Shown: piece by piece, positions 22,921 to 34,720 of the stretch | How positions within the stretch are numbered: position 1 is the first letter of the stretch | Layout: each line of letters begins with the position of its first letter | Source of the DNA: Lepus europaeus | Lineage: Eukaryota > Chordata > Mammalia > Lagomorpha > Leporidae | Reading direction: 5' to 3' | DNA: 64,000 nt | Assembly: GCF_033115175.1 (NCBI RefSeq) | Contig: NC_084833.1 | Span: forward strand, 50,678,716 to 50,742,715 | Program-made: the position numbers and the translations under genes | The notes under the pieces: model-generated | Databases searched by the model: none | The model's input: the letters and a program-made list of their open reading frames with translations, nothing else | What the model was told of the DNA's origin: nothing

Positions 22921-23147
22921 TGCTTACAAAAGATATATCATTCTTGGTGGTTTTGTTTAAAGTTAAGTAAGTTTCTCAAAAATAAAAAGGAGTGAAATTA
23001 ACTTCAAGACACAACAACTTTGAATAGCATTTGTCTCGACTTTTGAGAAAGTTTTATTTATTTATTTATTTTTTGGTGCAAATTGTTGAACCCTTTACTT
23101 AGTACAGAGTTGTTCTTCTGTGTATGAAGTTAATGGAAAATGGATCT

Positions 23148-23520
23148 GGCCGGCGCCACGGCTCAATAGGCTAATCCTCCGTCTGTGGCGCCAGCACAGC
23201 GGGTTCTAGTCCCGGTCGGGGTGCCGGATCCTGTCCCGGTTGCCCCTCTTCCAGGCCAGCTCTCTGCTGTGGCCCGGGAGTGCAGTGGAAGATGGCCCAA
23301 GTGCTTGGGCCCTGCACCCCATGGGAGACCAGGAGAAGCACCTGGCTCCTGCCTTTGGATCAGCGCAGTGCGCTGGCCACAGGACACCGGCTGCGGCAGC
23401 CATTGGAGGGTGAACCAATGGCAAAGGAAGACCTTTCTCTCTGCCTCTCTCTCTCACTGTCCACTCTGCCTGTCAAAAAAAAAAAAAGAAAGAAAGAAAG
23501 AAAAAAGAAAAGGAAAGAAA
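23148..23520 (+). mobile_element. CSINE, young type with (GAAA)n tail
   Basis: Complete, with an extra ACAGGACACCGG segment in the CG-rich part. The tail runs into (GAAA)n. The perfect target-site duplication GAAAATGGATCT is at 23136-23147 and 23521-23532. Confidence 0.95.
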
Positions 23521-23589
23521 GAAAATGGATCTTAGTGGAGAATGGGAGTGATAGTGGACAGCTTATTAATAATTTTCAACATTAATAAC

Positions 23590-24030
23590 CCTGTGGGTTC
23601 TTGCCATGTATTCAAAGAATTCTGAATACTGGCTCAAATAGACCAGACAACATGGAAAGTTTTTAAGGATTTTATTCAGTTAGAGAAATGCACAGGGAAA
23701 TGAAGGCTTTACTTAGGGGAAAAAGAGAGGTGTAGAAGCTAAGCTGGGTCCATACCAAGCAGAGAGCAGGCCAGGAGCGAGCCACATGGAACAAGCATAT
23801 TGTCATTAACAGCCATAGGTAGCTTAGTCCAGCAGCGAAGCAAAGGCAGAGAGTGATTTGGGGTGCTCCTTGCCTTTTATATGCTTTACAAAGAGGAGTG
23901 GTTATATAGCCTGATGGGCAGGTGGGCATTCAGGAGAGATTAGGTAGGGGTGTGAGATCATACAGTGGGTATGGTGGAGAGCGTGGTCTTCAGCTTAAAA
24001 TCCAATCAATTTTATCCTATCTGCCTGCTT
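23590..24030 (-). mobile_element. Antisense LTR-like insert in L1
   Basis: It breaks the L1 3' UTR. On the minus strand it shows an ATAAAAGGCAAGG TATA-like motif (+ strand about 23868-23880), then downstream a GAATAAAATCC poly(A)-signal motif (+ strand about 23670-23681), in LTR order. Edges are approximate. Confidence 0.5.
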
Positions 24031-24195
24031 ATATCAGGACTGGGAATGGTGGGGGGAGGGTAGTGGGTGGGAGGGCAGGTAAGGTGGAAACAATCACTAT
24101 ATTCCTAAAGTTGTACTTATGAAATGCATGAAGTTTGTATTCCTTAAATAAAAGGTTTCTTTGGGAAAAAAAATTAAAAATAAGTAAAAACTATT

Positions 24196-24516
24196 TTCTA
24201 GGGGCCAGTGCTGATTAGGCCAAGCTTCTGCCTGTAACACCAGCATCCCATATGGGCTCTGCTTCATGTTGAAGATGCTTTTCTTCTAATCCAGCTCTCT
24301 GCTATGGGCTGGGAAAGCAGTAGAAGATGACCCAGGCGCTTGGGCCCCTTTACCCATATGGGAGACACAGAAGAAGCTCGTGGTTCCTGGCTTTGAAACA
24401 GCCCAATTCTGGCCATTGTGGCCATTTTGGGAGTGAACCAGAGGATGGAAGGCCTTTCTCTCTGTCTGGAAATCTACCTCTCAAATAAATAAATAAAATA
24501 AACCTTTAAAAAAAAA
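24196..24516 (+). mobile_element. CSINE, old type
   Basis: Head GGGGCCAGTGCTGATTAGG lacks part of the A-box region. Tail AAATAAATAAAATAAACC-polyA. AAAAACTATT flanks at 24186-24195 and 24517-24526. Confidence 0.9.
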
Positions 24517-24526
24517 AAAAACTATT

Positions 24527-26784
24527 GCCTAATCCACAATCCTAAAATTTGCTCTTTGTTTTTCGTGTAAGAATTGCATAGTTTTACTTCTTACAATTAG
24601 GTTCATGCTCTATTTTAACTTAATTTTTGGAATTAAGGAAGTAGTCCAGCTTCACTTACTTTAATTTGAACTAGTAAAAACATTATTTAGGAGGGAATCC
24701 ATATTTTTCACCAGTCTTCCAAGACCCCCTAACACAGGAAAAAATGAAGAACCCTTGCTCTAACACTTAGACAATATTCTTATTTCTTTGGGACTCAGTT
24801 TCCTCCCCCTGTGAAATTGATAGGTAGGATGAGTTGGGAAGCCCCTTCCAGCTCTGTGGTGCCATTTACTGTGCAGACACTGTGGGTAGAAAGCCTGGAC
24901 TATTTTCTTAAGAAAAGTCCTCAGGCCCATGACACCAGCTGCTTCCAAGTTTTTTTCTTTTCTTTTCTTTTTTTTTTAAAGGAAGCCATTGTCTGGCAAT
25001 CTCAGAAGGGTTCATCCAGAGCTTCGTCAAGTGTCTTAGAGGGTAGAGGTGACACAATAGAGGAAGGAAATGTTTCTATTGAAAAGCAGTTAATTGCCTT
25101 CAACAAACTGCCAACAAACTAGAAACTTGTTGGTTTATTTATTCATTTTTTTTTCTGGTTACAGCTGAATGCCATCGTTTGGAAGGTAAATAGATTGGGC
25201 TAGATGAATAGGTTACAGACACCCCCAAATAAGGGAGAGGATTGTTTGTACAGGTTAGCAGGGGGAGAAATGCCAAGCATGAAACTAAGCCACCATCACT
25301 GAAATCATCAAAGAGTAACAAAACTCAGAAAAATACAATCAAATGTTTATCTTTATTGTAAAGATTTTTAAAACAATTTTACAACTGTTACTCTGTGATA
25401 GTCCAAAAAAAAAAATAGTTAACCATATTATGGAGGATTTTACATATAGATTAATTGAGTCTCCCTGAAAATTAATTATATGATCAAGAAATAAATAAGT
25501 TGCATTTTTCAAAAATTTTAGCACTAAATTCTGTAAGCTACTTGATAACTGTCTGTATGCACTATAATTATTCCTGGAATTTATTTTTCTATACAATGGG
25601 AATACTAAAAATAACGATTATAAAAAGAAGGCAAAATGTGTATGCCTGCAAAAGTTCCATTAAATATGGAATTTTTAAAGACTATGGGAATTTGCAAAGG
25701 GCTAGCATGTTCTCCTGAGGTTTATGAACTATCTTCCATGACACATAGACAGTATAAAATCTGTATATTTGCGAATTTTCCATGCTACATGTTGGCAAAC
25801 TTCTAAATTAACAATCCTTCTCCCTTATCAAGGCAGGAGAAAAATTCTTCAGAGGCTCCAAAGTCAGGACTTTGACTTTTTCTTTCCCTAGACCTCCTTC
25901 TCTGGCTGTCCCCCCTCCTAAGAAGTACCATCAGTGAGGGGAAGAACTGGAGTGTGAGCAGTGAGGAAGCTGGGGCAGAGCTCAAGAGTTCTGCCAACTA
26001 GTTAAAGGTCAGCACGGAAGAGACTGTCTGTGAGAGGACAAGGAAGCTGAACTTCTCTTGTGCCAGCTAAACTGAAGAGCAGCCAAGCTCTGTCTGCTGC
26101 CTGGGCCAGGGCAGAGCTACCCACAGCATGTGCCCCTGCACAAAGACGAAAATGCTCTGGAGAAATAGGGTCTAATTTGACCATTTTAGGTGAATATACT
26201 AAGCCAGGTTTCAGCAGAGGGTCAAGGGACAGAGAGGACTTAGCTGGTATTTGCTGCGTCAGAGACTTACAGGCTTATTTGGAAAGACTAAAACCAAATA
26301 AAGACTTCTTATTAGCATAGGACTACAGTTGTGAAATCTGGTCAACAGCTTTTATGCAAGGCTGACTTTTTTTTTTTAACATATACACTCTGACAGTTAC
26401 GGAGAAAAGTAGAGAACAACATATTTTAATTAGGAGAGAAATTATTGTTATGCATAAATTCATATTTCTCATGTCAGCAATTTTTCTTTTGTATTAGAGC
26501 ATGTAAATGTAATCCCAAACTTTACCCTACCCAAGAAAATGAAAGTAAAATTCTTTTCACAAAACTGAAGTATATATTTTTAAAGGAAGAGTAGTAAACC
26601 ACCATTAGGTGACTTTCCCTAAAACAATCTTTCTAATTAATTGGACTTTTCTTTAGATTTTCTAAGAGGAAAAGCTGACGTGTAACTCCATGTGTTTGTT
26701 CTTTTTTTTTTTTTTTTTTGGTTTTCATAAATTTTTTATAATCAAATTTCCTTTCTGGTGACAGGAGTATTTTATTTTTCTGTG
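24527..26784. other. Unassigned intergenic sequence
   Basis: The longest stretch upstream of the gene with no SINE (2.3 kb). A MIR-like phrase (GACTCAGTTTCCTCCCCCTG) lies near 24792. A more GC-rich part at about 25800-26320 ends in AATAAAGAC near 26298, but no exon structure could be supported. Confidence 0.4.
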
Positions 26785-26798
26785 AAAATCCAAGTGTA

Positions 26799-27160
26799 GG
26801 CCTGTGCCGCGGCTCACTAGGCTAATCCTCCGCCTTGCAGCGCCGGCACACCGGGTTCTAGTCCCGGTCGGGGCGCCGGATTCTGTCCCGGTTGCCCCTC
26901 TTCCAGGCCAGCTCTCTGCTGTGGCCAGGGAGTGCAGTGGAGGATGGCCCAAGTGCTTGGGTCCTGCACCCCATGGGAGACCAGGAGAAGCACCTGGCTC
27001 CTGCCATCGGATCAGCGTGGTGCGTCGGCCGCAGCGCGCCAACCGCGGCGGCCATTGGAGGGTGAACCAACAGCAAAGGAAGACCTTTCTCTCTGACTCT
27101 CTCTCTCACTGTCCACTCTGCCTGTCAAAAAAAAAAAAAAAAAAAGAAAGAAAGAAAAAA
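26799..27160 (+). mobile_element. CSINE, young type
   Basis: Complete, with poly(A) then (GAAA)n. The 15-bp target-site duplication GAAAATCCAAGTGTA / GAAAATCTAAGTGTA is at 26784-26798 and 27161-27175. Confidence 0.95.
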
Positions 27161-27175
27161 GAAAATCTAAGTGTA

Positions 27176-27934
27176 ATTCATCAGGTATCAGTTATTAGTA
27201 ACAGAGTATCTGTAAAACTGAAAAGGGAAAAAAAAAAAAAGCACCAGACACCGATGTCCAGAAACAACAGACTTTTTGCCGCTAGTCTGTTTAAGTGTTT
27301 TCCATTTCTTTTCCAGAAATATGCATTGAACCATATGCGATATCACATCTCTTCTGAGAACATCATCTGTCCTAAATGCCTGCCTGGTTCACCGGGTTTC
27401 ACAAAGGAAAGGGTCCTGAGGACTTGGGCCAACTGGGAGGAATATGACTCACAGTGGCCTGAGACAAAGCAGCTGGAGAGAGTACCAGTTTTCATCATCT
27501 TAGTTGCAAGGAGACAAGGTCAAGGCACAGAAGGCAACTTTGTGCATTTGTGAGCCAGGCAGAAGCAGAGAGGCAAATAAGGAAGCTGAAAACAAGGGAG
27601 CGAAGATCTGAACAGAGCTGCAGTGCAGAGGATCAAGGGGAACATTTCAGTTTTGAAGCCGCAAATGGAAGCCTGTGCCAGACCTGCCCCTTTTATGTTG
27701 GTTGCTGAGAGGTTCAATTGCTCAGAGCATCCACTCATCACTCCAGGCTAAACACTAAAAAACTCAACTTTCATTCTCTCTTCTACATCCTTTCTTTTTA
27801 TCTCAGTGCTATATGGTTCTTATCTCTTACTTACGCCTTCCCTGGGTCCTGTTTTTAAGCTCCATTATTCACAGCTCTTGTTTTCCTTGAGATTCTCTTT
27901 CTTTTCTCTCATCTACTTCAGGAGCTTGTTAAAA
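27176..27934. other. Unassigned, with an open frame joined to a CSINE
   Basis: A frame that begins inside the CSINE continues to 27553. The unique part follows TCTTTTCCAG (27308-27317), which resembles a splice acceptor. No domain or partner exon is recognised. Confidence 0.35.
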
Positions 27935-27946
27935 GCTAGCACTTTT

Positions 27947-28254
27947 GGTGCCGCGGCTCACTAGGCTAATCCTCCACCTGTGGCGCCGGCATCCCGTATT
28001 GGTGTCAGATTCTGTCCCGGTTGCTCCTCCTCCAGTCCAGCTCTCTGCTGTGGCCCAGGAAGGCAGTGGAGGATGGCCCTGGGCCCTGCACCCTCATGGG
28101 AGACCAGGAAGAAGCACCTGGCTCCTAGCTTCGGATTGGCACAACATGCCAGCCATAGTGGCCATTTGGGGGATGAACCAGCGGAAGGAAGACCTTTCTC
28201 TCTGTCTCTCTCTCTCTGTCTAACTCTGCCTGTCAAAAAAAAAAAAAAAAAAGG
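27947..28254 (+). mobile_element. CSINE, young/intermediate, 5' truncated by a few bases
   Basis: Starts at GGTGCCGCGGCTCAC, missing the first few head bases. Target-site duplication GCTAGCACTTTT at 27935-27946 and 28255-28266. Confidence 0.93.
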
Positions 28255-28266
28255 GCTAGCACTTTT

Positions 28267-29615
28267 GCAGGTTTTTCCTTTCCTTTGTTCATGTAGTCTG
28301 GTCTGGAAACCAGGACTTTATGTTGGCCTGGATTTCTCAGGTCTCTAATTGACAATGTGGAAAGCGGAATAGCTTGGCAACAGGCATAATAATAATAATT
28401 AAAAATAACAGTGAGCACAGAACTAAGAAATGAGATTGAAAAATAAAGAGAGAAAGCGACACAGTCATAGGCTTTCATCTGAAAATATCTTCTGGCAAAC
28501 AGAGCAGCACACTTGCAAATCAGTTACTAACATCTCTGTAGGTAGAGAAAAGCAAAGCTATGGGGAAATTTTTTCTTCAAGTGCAGAGTTACCTTTTGTG
28601 CATTACCTTCTGGTGAAATTCCCACACACAAAACAAACCTTTGAGAACCCAAAATGAAAACAATGACTGCCACTAGTAAGATTTCCAAGGGTACTTTGAA
28701 AACATAAAGTAGATTTGTTTTCCTGGCACAGCTACTTCAGAGAAGTTCCCACTTAAATCCATGTATGGTCATTTTATATCTACCATTATGCATTCTTGTT
28801 TGTTGAACGTAAGTCTTGTCAATGAGGCATTTTTTAAAAAATACTTTTTGAAATTACCCACACCCCAGACAGCAGAATTGCTGTGTATATACAAACGCTC
28901 TGGAAAGGCACAAGTCAGGTATTGGGTGTAGGCACAGGACAAACCGCATGGTCTGCCTTGGCAGCCCTGTTCTCACCTGCAAGCTGCCCACACACACTCT
29001 CTTCCAAACTGTGCTTCTCTGATGCCAATTGGCTGACTGAGCTACTACTGTGAAGAAAAAGCTTACGGTAGGGAGCAGGGAGGTGCTGTGGATAAATATT
29101 TTATAAACTAAACTTCAAACTGAAAACTTGATTTGCCCTTTCTACCAAATTCACACTGGAAATCCCTTCTTGTCTTAAAAATCTGGACATTCAAGAGTTA
29201 AAAGGGTATGGAAGCTGGTGTAACCTGGGGCTGCCATCCAAGGCCAGCTAAAAAGGCAGCAGGAAGGGTTTGGTTCTGGCTAGGCTACAGACAGGCCATC
29301 TGGATGTAGGGAAGGCCTAAAATGCCAGAAGTAGCTTTTCTTTTTGGTGTTAGGCTTCATTGAGTCCCACCTGGGAAAGGTCTTTTTTGAACAGGGAGTT
29401 GATATTTGGAGTTTTATACCAAACAAACATCCACTATATATATTCTTTTTAGGAAAGAAGGTTACAGAAAGCAATGTACACAAGTAAATGTACTTAGAAA
29501 AGATTGTAGACCAGATTCACTAGACTTATAAACACCCAGGAACTACTCCAGTTTTTAAATAATTTTGCTAGGAATAAATCTGGACAGGTTGTCTGGAGAA
29601 AAAAAGTTTTGTTGT
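28267..29615. other. Unassigned intergenic sequence
   Basis: About 1.35 kb with no SINE, gene or named repeat recognised. Confidence 0.4.
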
Positions 29616-29619
29616 TTTA

Positions 29620-29871
29620 ATTATTAAAATGAGAAAGGTAGATCTCCGTCTGCTGGTTCATTCCCCAAATACTTGCCACAGCCCCTAGTTAGGGTTGAAG
29701 CTAGGAGCCTGGAACTGAATCTGAGTCTCCCACATGAGTGATAGAAACCTAATTACTTAAGCCATCACCTGCTGCCACCCTAGGTCTGAATTAATGGGAA
29801 GCTAGAATCAGGAGCTTGAGCCAGGTGCTGACACCAGGTACTCTGATATTGGACATAGACTTTAAAAAAGT

Positions 29872-29910
<39 letters not shown>

Positions 29911-30260
29911 TTTTGAAAGAGAGGGAGGGAGAGACAGAGAGAGAGAGAGATCTTCCATATGGTGGTTCACTCCCCAGATGGCTGCAATGGCCAAGGCTGG
30001 GCCAGGTGGAAGTCAGGAGCCAGGTGCTTCTTCCTAGCCTCCCATGTGGGTAGCAGGAGCCCAAGCACTTGGGCCATCTTCCGCTGCTTTTCCCAGACCC
30101 ATCAGCAGGGAGCTGGATCAGAAGTGGAGCAGTGGGGACACAAACCAGTGCCCATATGGAATGCCAGCGTTGCAGGTGGCGGCTTTACCCGCTACACCAC
30201 AATGCCAGCCTGTGAATGTGAACATCTTAACCAGTCTTAACTGCAAGGCTAATTGCCACC
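29620..30260 (-). mobile_element. CSINE, divergent type, antisense, split
   Basis: The element covers 29620-29862 and resumes at about 30211-30260 (AACATCTTAACCAGTCTTAA). The old CSINE at 29863-30210 is inserted within it. Confidence 0.8.
29863..30210 (-). mobile_element. CSINE, old type, antisense, with (TTTA)n
   Basis: Begins with an expanded (TTTA)n tail tract at 29871-29911, then GAAAGAGAGGGAGG. Ends at CACAATGCCAGCC. Nested inside the divergent CSINE. Confidence 0.9.
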
Positions 30261-30393
30261 ACAAGATTTTGTTTTTTATATTGTACTCCTCTGTTATTAT
30301 TAGGAAGAATTATTTTATTATTTTTCCTATAGTTCACTTGAAAAAGCAATTTTACAACATGAAGTTACTTTTAGGTCTTTAAAAGTATTTTCT

Positions 30394-30723
30394 GGGGCTG
30401 GCCAGCGCTGTAGCACAGCAGGTTAACGCCCTGGACTGAAGTGCCAGCATCCCATATAGTTCCAGCTGCTCCTCTTCCAGTCCTGGCTGCTCCTCTTCCA
30501 ATCCAGCTCTCTGCTATGGCCTGGGAAAGCAGCAGAAGATGGATCAAGTCCTTGGGCCCCTGCACCCACGTGGGAGACTCGGAAGAAGCACCTGGCTCCT
30601 GGCTTCGGATCAGCACAGCTCTGGCTGTTGTGGCCTTCTGGGGAATGATCCAGCGGATGGAAGACCTCTCTGTCTGTCTCTACCTCTCTCTGTAACTCTT
30701 TCAAATAAATAAAATAAATCTTA
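30394..30723 (+). mobile_element. CSINE, old type, with internal duplication
   Basis: GCTGCTCCTCTTCCA occurs twice near 30467 and 30487, a local duplication of about 20 bp. AAAAGTATTTTCT / AAAAATATTTTCC flanks at 30381-30393 and 30724-30736. Confidence 0.9.
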
Positions 30724-30736
30724 AAAAAATATTTTC

Positions 30737-31480
30737 CTTCTTTTATATTTAATCTTTTTAATATTTTTCTTTTATATGTAACCATGTTACATTTATAATT
30801 AATTAGGCATGATGTCAGTGTGGGCATTGTAATCCCTTTCACAGGAAATTTTTTAAGTAAAATTTCAAGACAAAATAAAAAGAAAAACCTGTATGGAACT
30901 TATAGCAACTTCCTACTCTGTATCACTCATGAACATACAGTTTGGAAACCACTCACTTTAAAAGATATGATCTATTCTTCCTTAGCTATAGCAATCTACG
31001 TTTGATTTGTACATGAAATTCTTAACAATTAAAGGAAAAGCTGAGTTTAAATTCATTTGGACAAAACAAAGCAGGGGAAAAAAAGGGAATACCATCCTAA
31101 AGAGAATTCTTAACTTAATAAAATGCACATATCTTTCTTGGGAAGGAGGGAGAATTTTTTTTTTCCTCCAAGACATTAATTGCCACCTAGCAGCAGAAAA
31201 GGGAATTGCATATCTAGCTTGAGACTGAAATGCTAGAAAACGTTAGTTTTAAAGGGCACATCACTTACATTTTAAAAAATATTTTAGGAATTATTAACCT
31301 ACTGATAGACTAGGGATTTGATTTTTTCCTCTCATTTGAGGAAAGAAAAAGTAATAAAACAAACGAAAATGTTTGGTTTCTTTAGCAGAATACTGTTTCT
31401 ATCATAAAATATCTGTTATTTTTATCTTTACCACTATAGCAATAGGCTACAGGAGGTAAAATTCTGAAGCCATCCCTAAC
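30737..31480. other. Unassigned intergenic sequence
   Basis: AT-rich, with no gene or repeat recognised. Confidence 0.4.
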
Positions 31481-31501
31481 ACTAAAGATGCTGGCTTATT
31501 A

Positions 31502-31797
31502 GCTCCTGGCTGCTCCACTTCTGATCCAGCTCCCTGCTAATGTGCCTGGGAAAACAACAGAAGATGGCCCATGTCCTTGGGCCACTGCACCCATGTGGGA
31601 AACCCAAAGAAGTTCCTGGCTCCTGGCCCAGCTCCAGCCATTTGCAGCCATTTAGGGAGTCAACCAGAGGATGAAAGATTTCTCTCTCTGATTCCCACTT
31701 CTTTCTGTCTTTCTGTCTGTCTGTCTTCTGTCTGTCTCTCTGTCTCTGTCTCTCTCTGTAACTCTGCCTTTGAAATAAATAAATGAACCTAAAAGAA
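31502..31797 (+). mobile_element. CSINE, old type, 5' truncated
   Basis: Starts at TCCTGGCTGCTCCACTTCTG, lacking the tRNA-like head with A and B boxes. Contains (CTGT)n near 31706-31760. The tail runs into (AAGAAGC)n. Confidence 0.88.
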
Positions 31798-31837
31798 GGA
31801 AGAAGCAAGAAGCAAGAAGCAAGAAGAAGAAGAAGAA

Positions 31838-32196
31838 GGGGCTGGCACTTTGGCACAGTGGGTTAAAGCCCTGGCCTGAAGTGCCAGCATCCCATATGGG
31901 CGCCGGTTCTAGTCCCAGCTGCTTCTCTTCCAGCCTCGGCTGCTCCTCTTCCAATCCAGTTCTCTGCTATGGCCTGAGAAAGCAGTGGAAGATGCCCCAA
32001 GTGCTTGGTACCCTGCACCTACATGGGAGACCCGGAAGAAGCTCCTGGCTCCTGGCTTTGGATTGGTGCAGCTCTGGCCGTTGACGCCATTTAGGGAGTG
32101 AACCAGCAGAAGGAAGACTTTTGTCTTTGTCTCTCCATCTCACTATCTGTAACTCTACCTCTCAAATAAATAAATAAAATCTTAAAAAAAAAAAAA
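31838..32196 (+). mobile_element. CSINE, old type
   Basis: Inserted directly after the (GAA)n tail of the truncated CSINE. The TTCCAGC.TCGGCTGCTCC segment is duplicated near 31928-31955. AGCTGGCTT after the tail resembles TGCTGGCTT before the truncated copy (about 31490), so one duplication may bracket the pair. Confidence 0.9.
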
Positions 32197-32780
32197 GCTG
32201 GCTTTGACTCATCAGAAGGAAAAATATTTGTTTTTAACACAGAAAGGAGTTTCCCAAATAATCTCACAACACATTTCTATAAAATTGAGATTAGAATGTA
32301 TTTTATTATGATAGGACAATAAGAAGACACGTTATAAAGGAAGAAACAGTTTCTAGACAAATTATTATTCAAACTTGTTAAAGAAAGGTGTCCCTATTTC
32401 AAATTCCACCAATATATTCTTATTTTTCGCAGCAGTTATTTGTCCTAAACATCAAAGCTTTAAAGGACATTTTCTTACTATTGTGCTTTGTAGATCTTAA
32501 CATCTAAATAAAAATAACCAAAAACTGTCAAAAGAGATTGAAACAAAATTAAACATATAGGAGAACATCAAAAGCTACCAAGGTGAAAAGGAAGGCTTTT
32601 GCCTAAAAGAGTAACTTATTTAAGAGATTAGATTTGAGGGTTGTGGCTCATTTATACCTCCAGTTTGCCACTTTCTATGTAGATAATAACAGGCATTGTT
32701 ACTATATGATTATGTGAGTATGGAACATCTGTAGGGCAACTAACAATTTAAGAAGACAAATACTGGTTCTAAAATAACCA
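32197..32780. other. Unassigned intergenic sequence
   Basis: AT-rich, with no gene or repeat recognised. Confidence 0.4.
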
Positions 32781-32784
32781 TAGT

Positions 32785-33355
32785 AATAGCTAATATTTAT
32801 GGAGTATTTACCATGTGCTAGGCAGTGTAGTAAGCACTTTTTTTTTTTTTTTTTGACAGGCAGAGTGGACAGTGAGAGAGAGACAGAGAGAAAGGTCTTC
32901 CTTTGCCGTTGGTTCACCCTCTAATGGCTGCTGTGGCCGGCGTGCTGTGGCCAGCGCATCGCGCTGATCCGAAGCCAGGAGCCAGGTGCTTCTCCTGGTC
33001 TCCCATGGGGTGCAGGGCCCAAGGACTTGGGCCATCCTCCACTGCACTCCTGGGCCACAGCAGAGAGCTGGCCTGGAAGAGGGGCAACTGAGACAGAATC
33101 TGGCACCCCGACTGGGACTAGAACCCGGTGTGCCGGCGCCTCAGGTGGAGGATTAGTCTATTGTAGCCTATTAGTTCGGTGCCGGCCGTACTAAGCACTT
33201 TAAATGAGAAATTCACTTACTCCTCACAGTATTCATACAAGTTAATAGCCATTATTACCTCCATTTTACAGGTTTCAACAACAGTAAAAGTTCAGAGAGG
33301 TGAAATAAGTTATCAAAGGTCTCAGTACTTCTAAGTGACTAAGTTCAAATAAAAA
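32785..33355 (-). mobile_element. MIR SINE, antisense, split by a CSINE
   Basis: Left part ATTTATGGAGTATTTACCATG and TGCTAGGCAGTGTAGTAAGC, right part CCTCCATTTTACAGGTTTC and GTTCAGAGAGGTGAAATAAG: the reverse MIR consensus in order. Confidence 0.82.
32841..33187 (-). mobile_element. CSINE, young type, antisense
   Basis: Poly(T), TGACAGGCAGAGTGGACAG, ending in GTGCCGGCC. Target-site duplication GTAGTAAGCACTTT / GTACTAAGCACTTT at 32827-32840 and 33188-33201. Confidence 0.95.
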
Positions 33356-33369
33356 TTCAGTTCTGTCTT

Positions 33370-33707
33370 TTTCTTTTTTTTTCTTTTTTTGACAGGCAGA
33401 GTGGATAGTGAGAGAGGGAGAGAGACAGAGAGAAAGGTCTTCCTTTTTGCCGTTGGTTCACCCTCCAATGGCCGCTGCGGCCGGCACATCTCGCTGATCC
33501 GAAGCCAGGAGCCAGGTACTTCTGGTCTCCCATGCGGGTGCAGGGCCCAAGCACTTGGGCCATCCTCCACTGCCTTCCCGGGCCATAACAGAGAGCTGGC
33601 CTGGAACAGGGGCAACCGGGATAGAATCTGGTGCCCCAACCGGGACTAGAACCCAGTGTGCCGGCGCCGCAAGGCAGAGGATTAACCTGTTAAGCCACGG
33701 CGCCGGC
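33370..33707 (-). mobile_element. CSINE, young type, antisense
   Basis: Complete. The perfect target-site duplication CAGTTCTGTCTT is at 33358-33369 and 33708-33719. Confidence 0.95.
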
Positions 33708-33884
33708 CAGTTCTGTCTTAATACTGCAGTCTCCTAGCATTCAACCCTTGGAACTCTGGCTCTCACTGATATCTCATGGCTCTAAATAACTTCTCAATGA
33801 CGATAATCCCCAATTTTGGATCTCTAGTCAGGACAGATCTCCCCTCTGAAGTCGAATTCAGAGGCCAACCAACTATTCCTTATC

Positions 33885-34396
33885 TCGACTCAGATGTCTA
33901 ATAGACATTGCAAACTTGCAGTACACAAAACCAAAATCATCTTTTCCCTAAAAACTGCTCTTCCTGACTCTCCTTCATCTCTGTTCTTTGCATTCTTCCA
34001 TTTGCTCCCGCTAAAACAATGGAGTCATTTTGAATGCTTTCTCTTATACACTACATTCAATCCTATCAGCTCTGTCTTCAAACCATATCCAAAATCCAAG
34101 TACTTCCTACAACCTCACTGTCACAACTCTGGTCCAAGCCATCATTATCTCTCACTTGGATTAATGTTAACAGCCTCAATCTTGTTAATACACTTGGCCC
34201 CCTATAGCCTGTTCTCAACACAAAGGTCAGGTTGATCTTTTTAAAACATCAAGAGTGACATTCCTCTATTCAAAATCCTCTACAAACTTTCTGCCTCACT
34301 CAATCTCCTTCTTATGACTAAAGGTCTCATAATACCTCTATCCCCAAATCCATTTCCTCTCTAACTTCATCTTTTCTATACCATTCTTCCTGTAAG
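33885..34396 (+). mobile_element. L2 LINE ORF2 fragment
   Basis: A broken 113-codon frame (33894-34235) starts with residues resembling the MSNRHLKLNMSKTELLIF stretch of CR1/L2 reverse transcriptase. The DNA wording also fits (TGTCTAATAGACATTGCAAA; CTGGTCCAAGCCATCATTAT; TTGATCTTTTTAAAACATCA). Old and non-functional. Confidence 0.75.
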
Positions 34397-34399
34397 GCT

Positions 34400-34684
34400 T
34401 AAAAAAAAAAAAAAAGAAAGAGAGAGACACCCTCCAAATTTATTCCTCAAATGGCTACAGTGGTCAAGGCTGGGCCAGGTTGAAGCCAGGAGCCTGCAGC
34501 TCCATCTGAAACTCCCACATTGGGGGAAGGGACATAAGTACTTGGGCCATCTTCCACTACCTTCCCAGGCACATTAGCAGGGAGTTGGATCAGAAATGGA
34601 GCAGCCCAGACTCACACAGAGGCTCCAATACAGAATGCCTGCAGTGCAGGTAGAGGTATAACCTGTTGCACATTGCTGATCCCC
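34400..34684 (-). mobile_element. CSINE, old/divergent type, antisense
   Basis: GAGAGAGACACCCTCCAAAT at the left, core ACTCCCACATTGGGGGAAGG, head CACATTGCTGATCCCC. Old. Confidence 0.85.
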
Positions 34685-34720
34685 TCAGGTATTTTCTTTC
34701 TTTTTTAAAAATATTTCTAA

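Larger units (their letters stand above)
22275..24170 (+). mobile_element. L1 3' UTR region, split by a CSINE and an LTR
   Basis: A long rabbit-type L1 3' UTR. It carries CATCATACATGAGAGTGTTA near 22596, a diverged internal repeat at 22701-22920, ACAACTTTGAATAGCATTTG near 23012, and the terminal GAAATGCATGAAGTTTGTAT with AAATAAAAGG near 24120-24152. The last part matches the 3' end of the L1 at 16625-19722. It is interrupted at 23148-23520 and at about 23590-24030. Confidence 0.75.

Noticed and set aside
26804..27553. 249-codon open frame on the + strand
   Set aside because: It starts inside a young CSINE, runs through its poly(A) tail as polylysine, and ends in unassigned DNA. It is a chance fusion without recognisable domains.
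33894..34235. 113-codon frame with L2 reverse-transcriptase-like residues as an active gene
   Set aside because: Only a fragment is present, with stops on both sides; it is an old L2 remnant.
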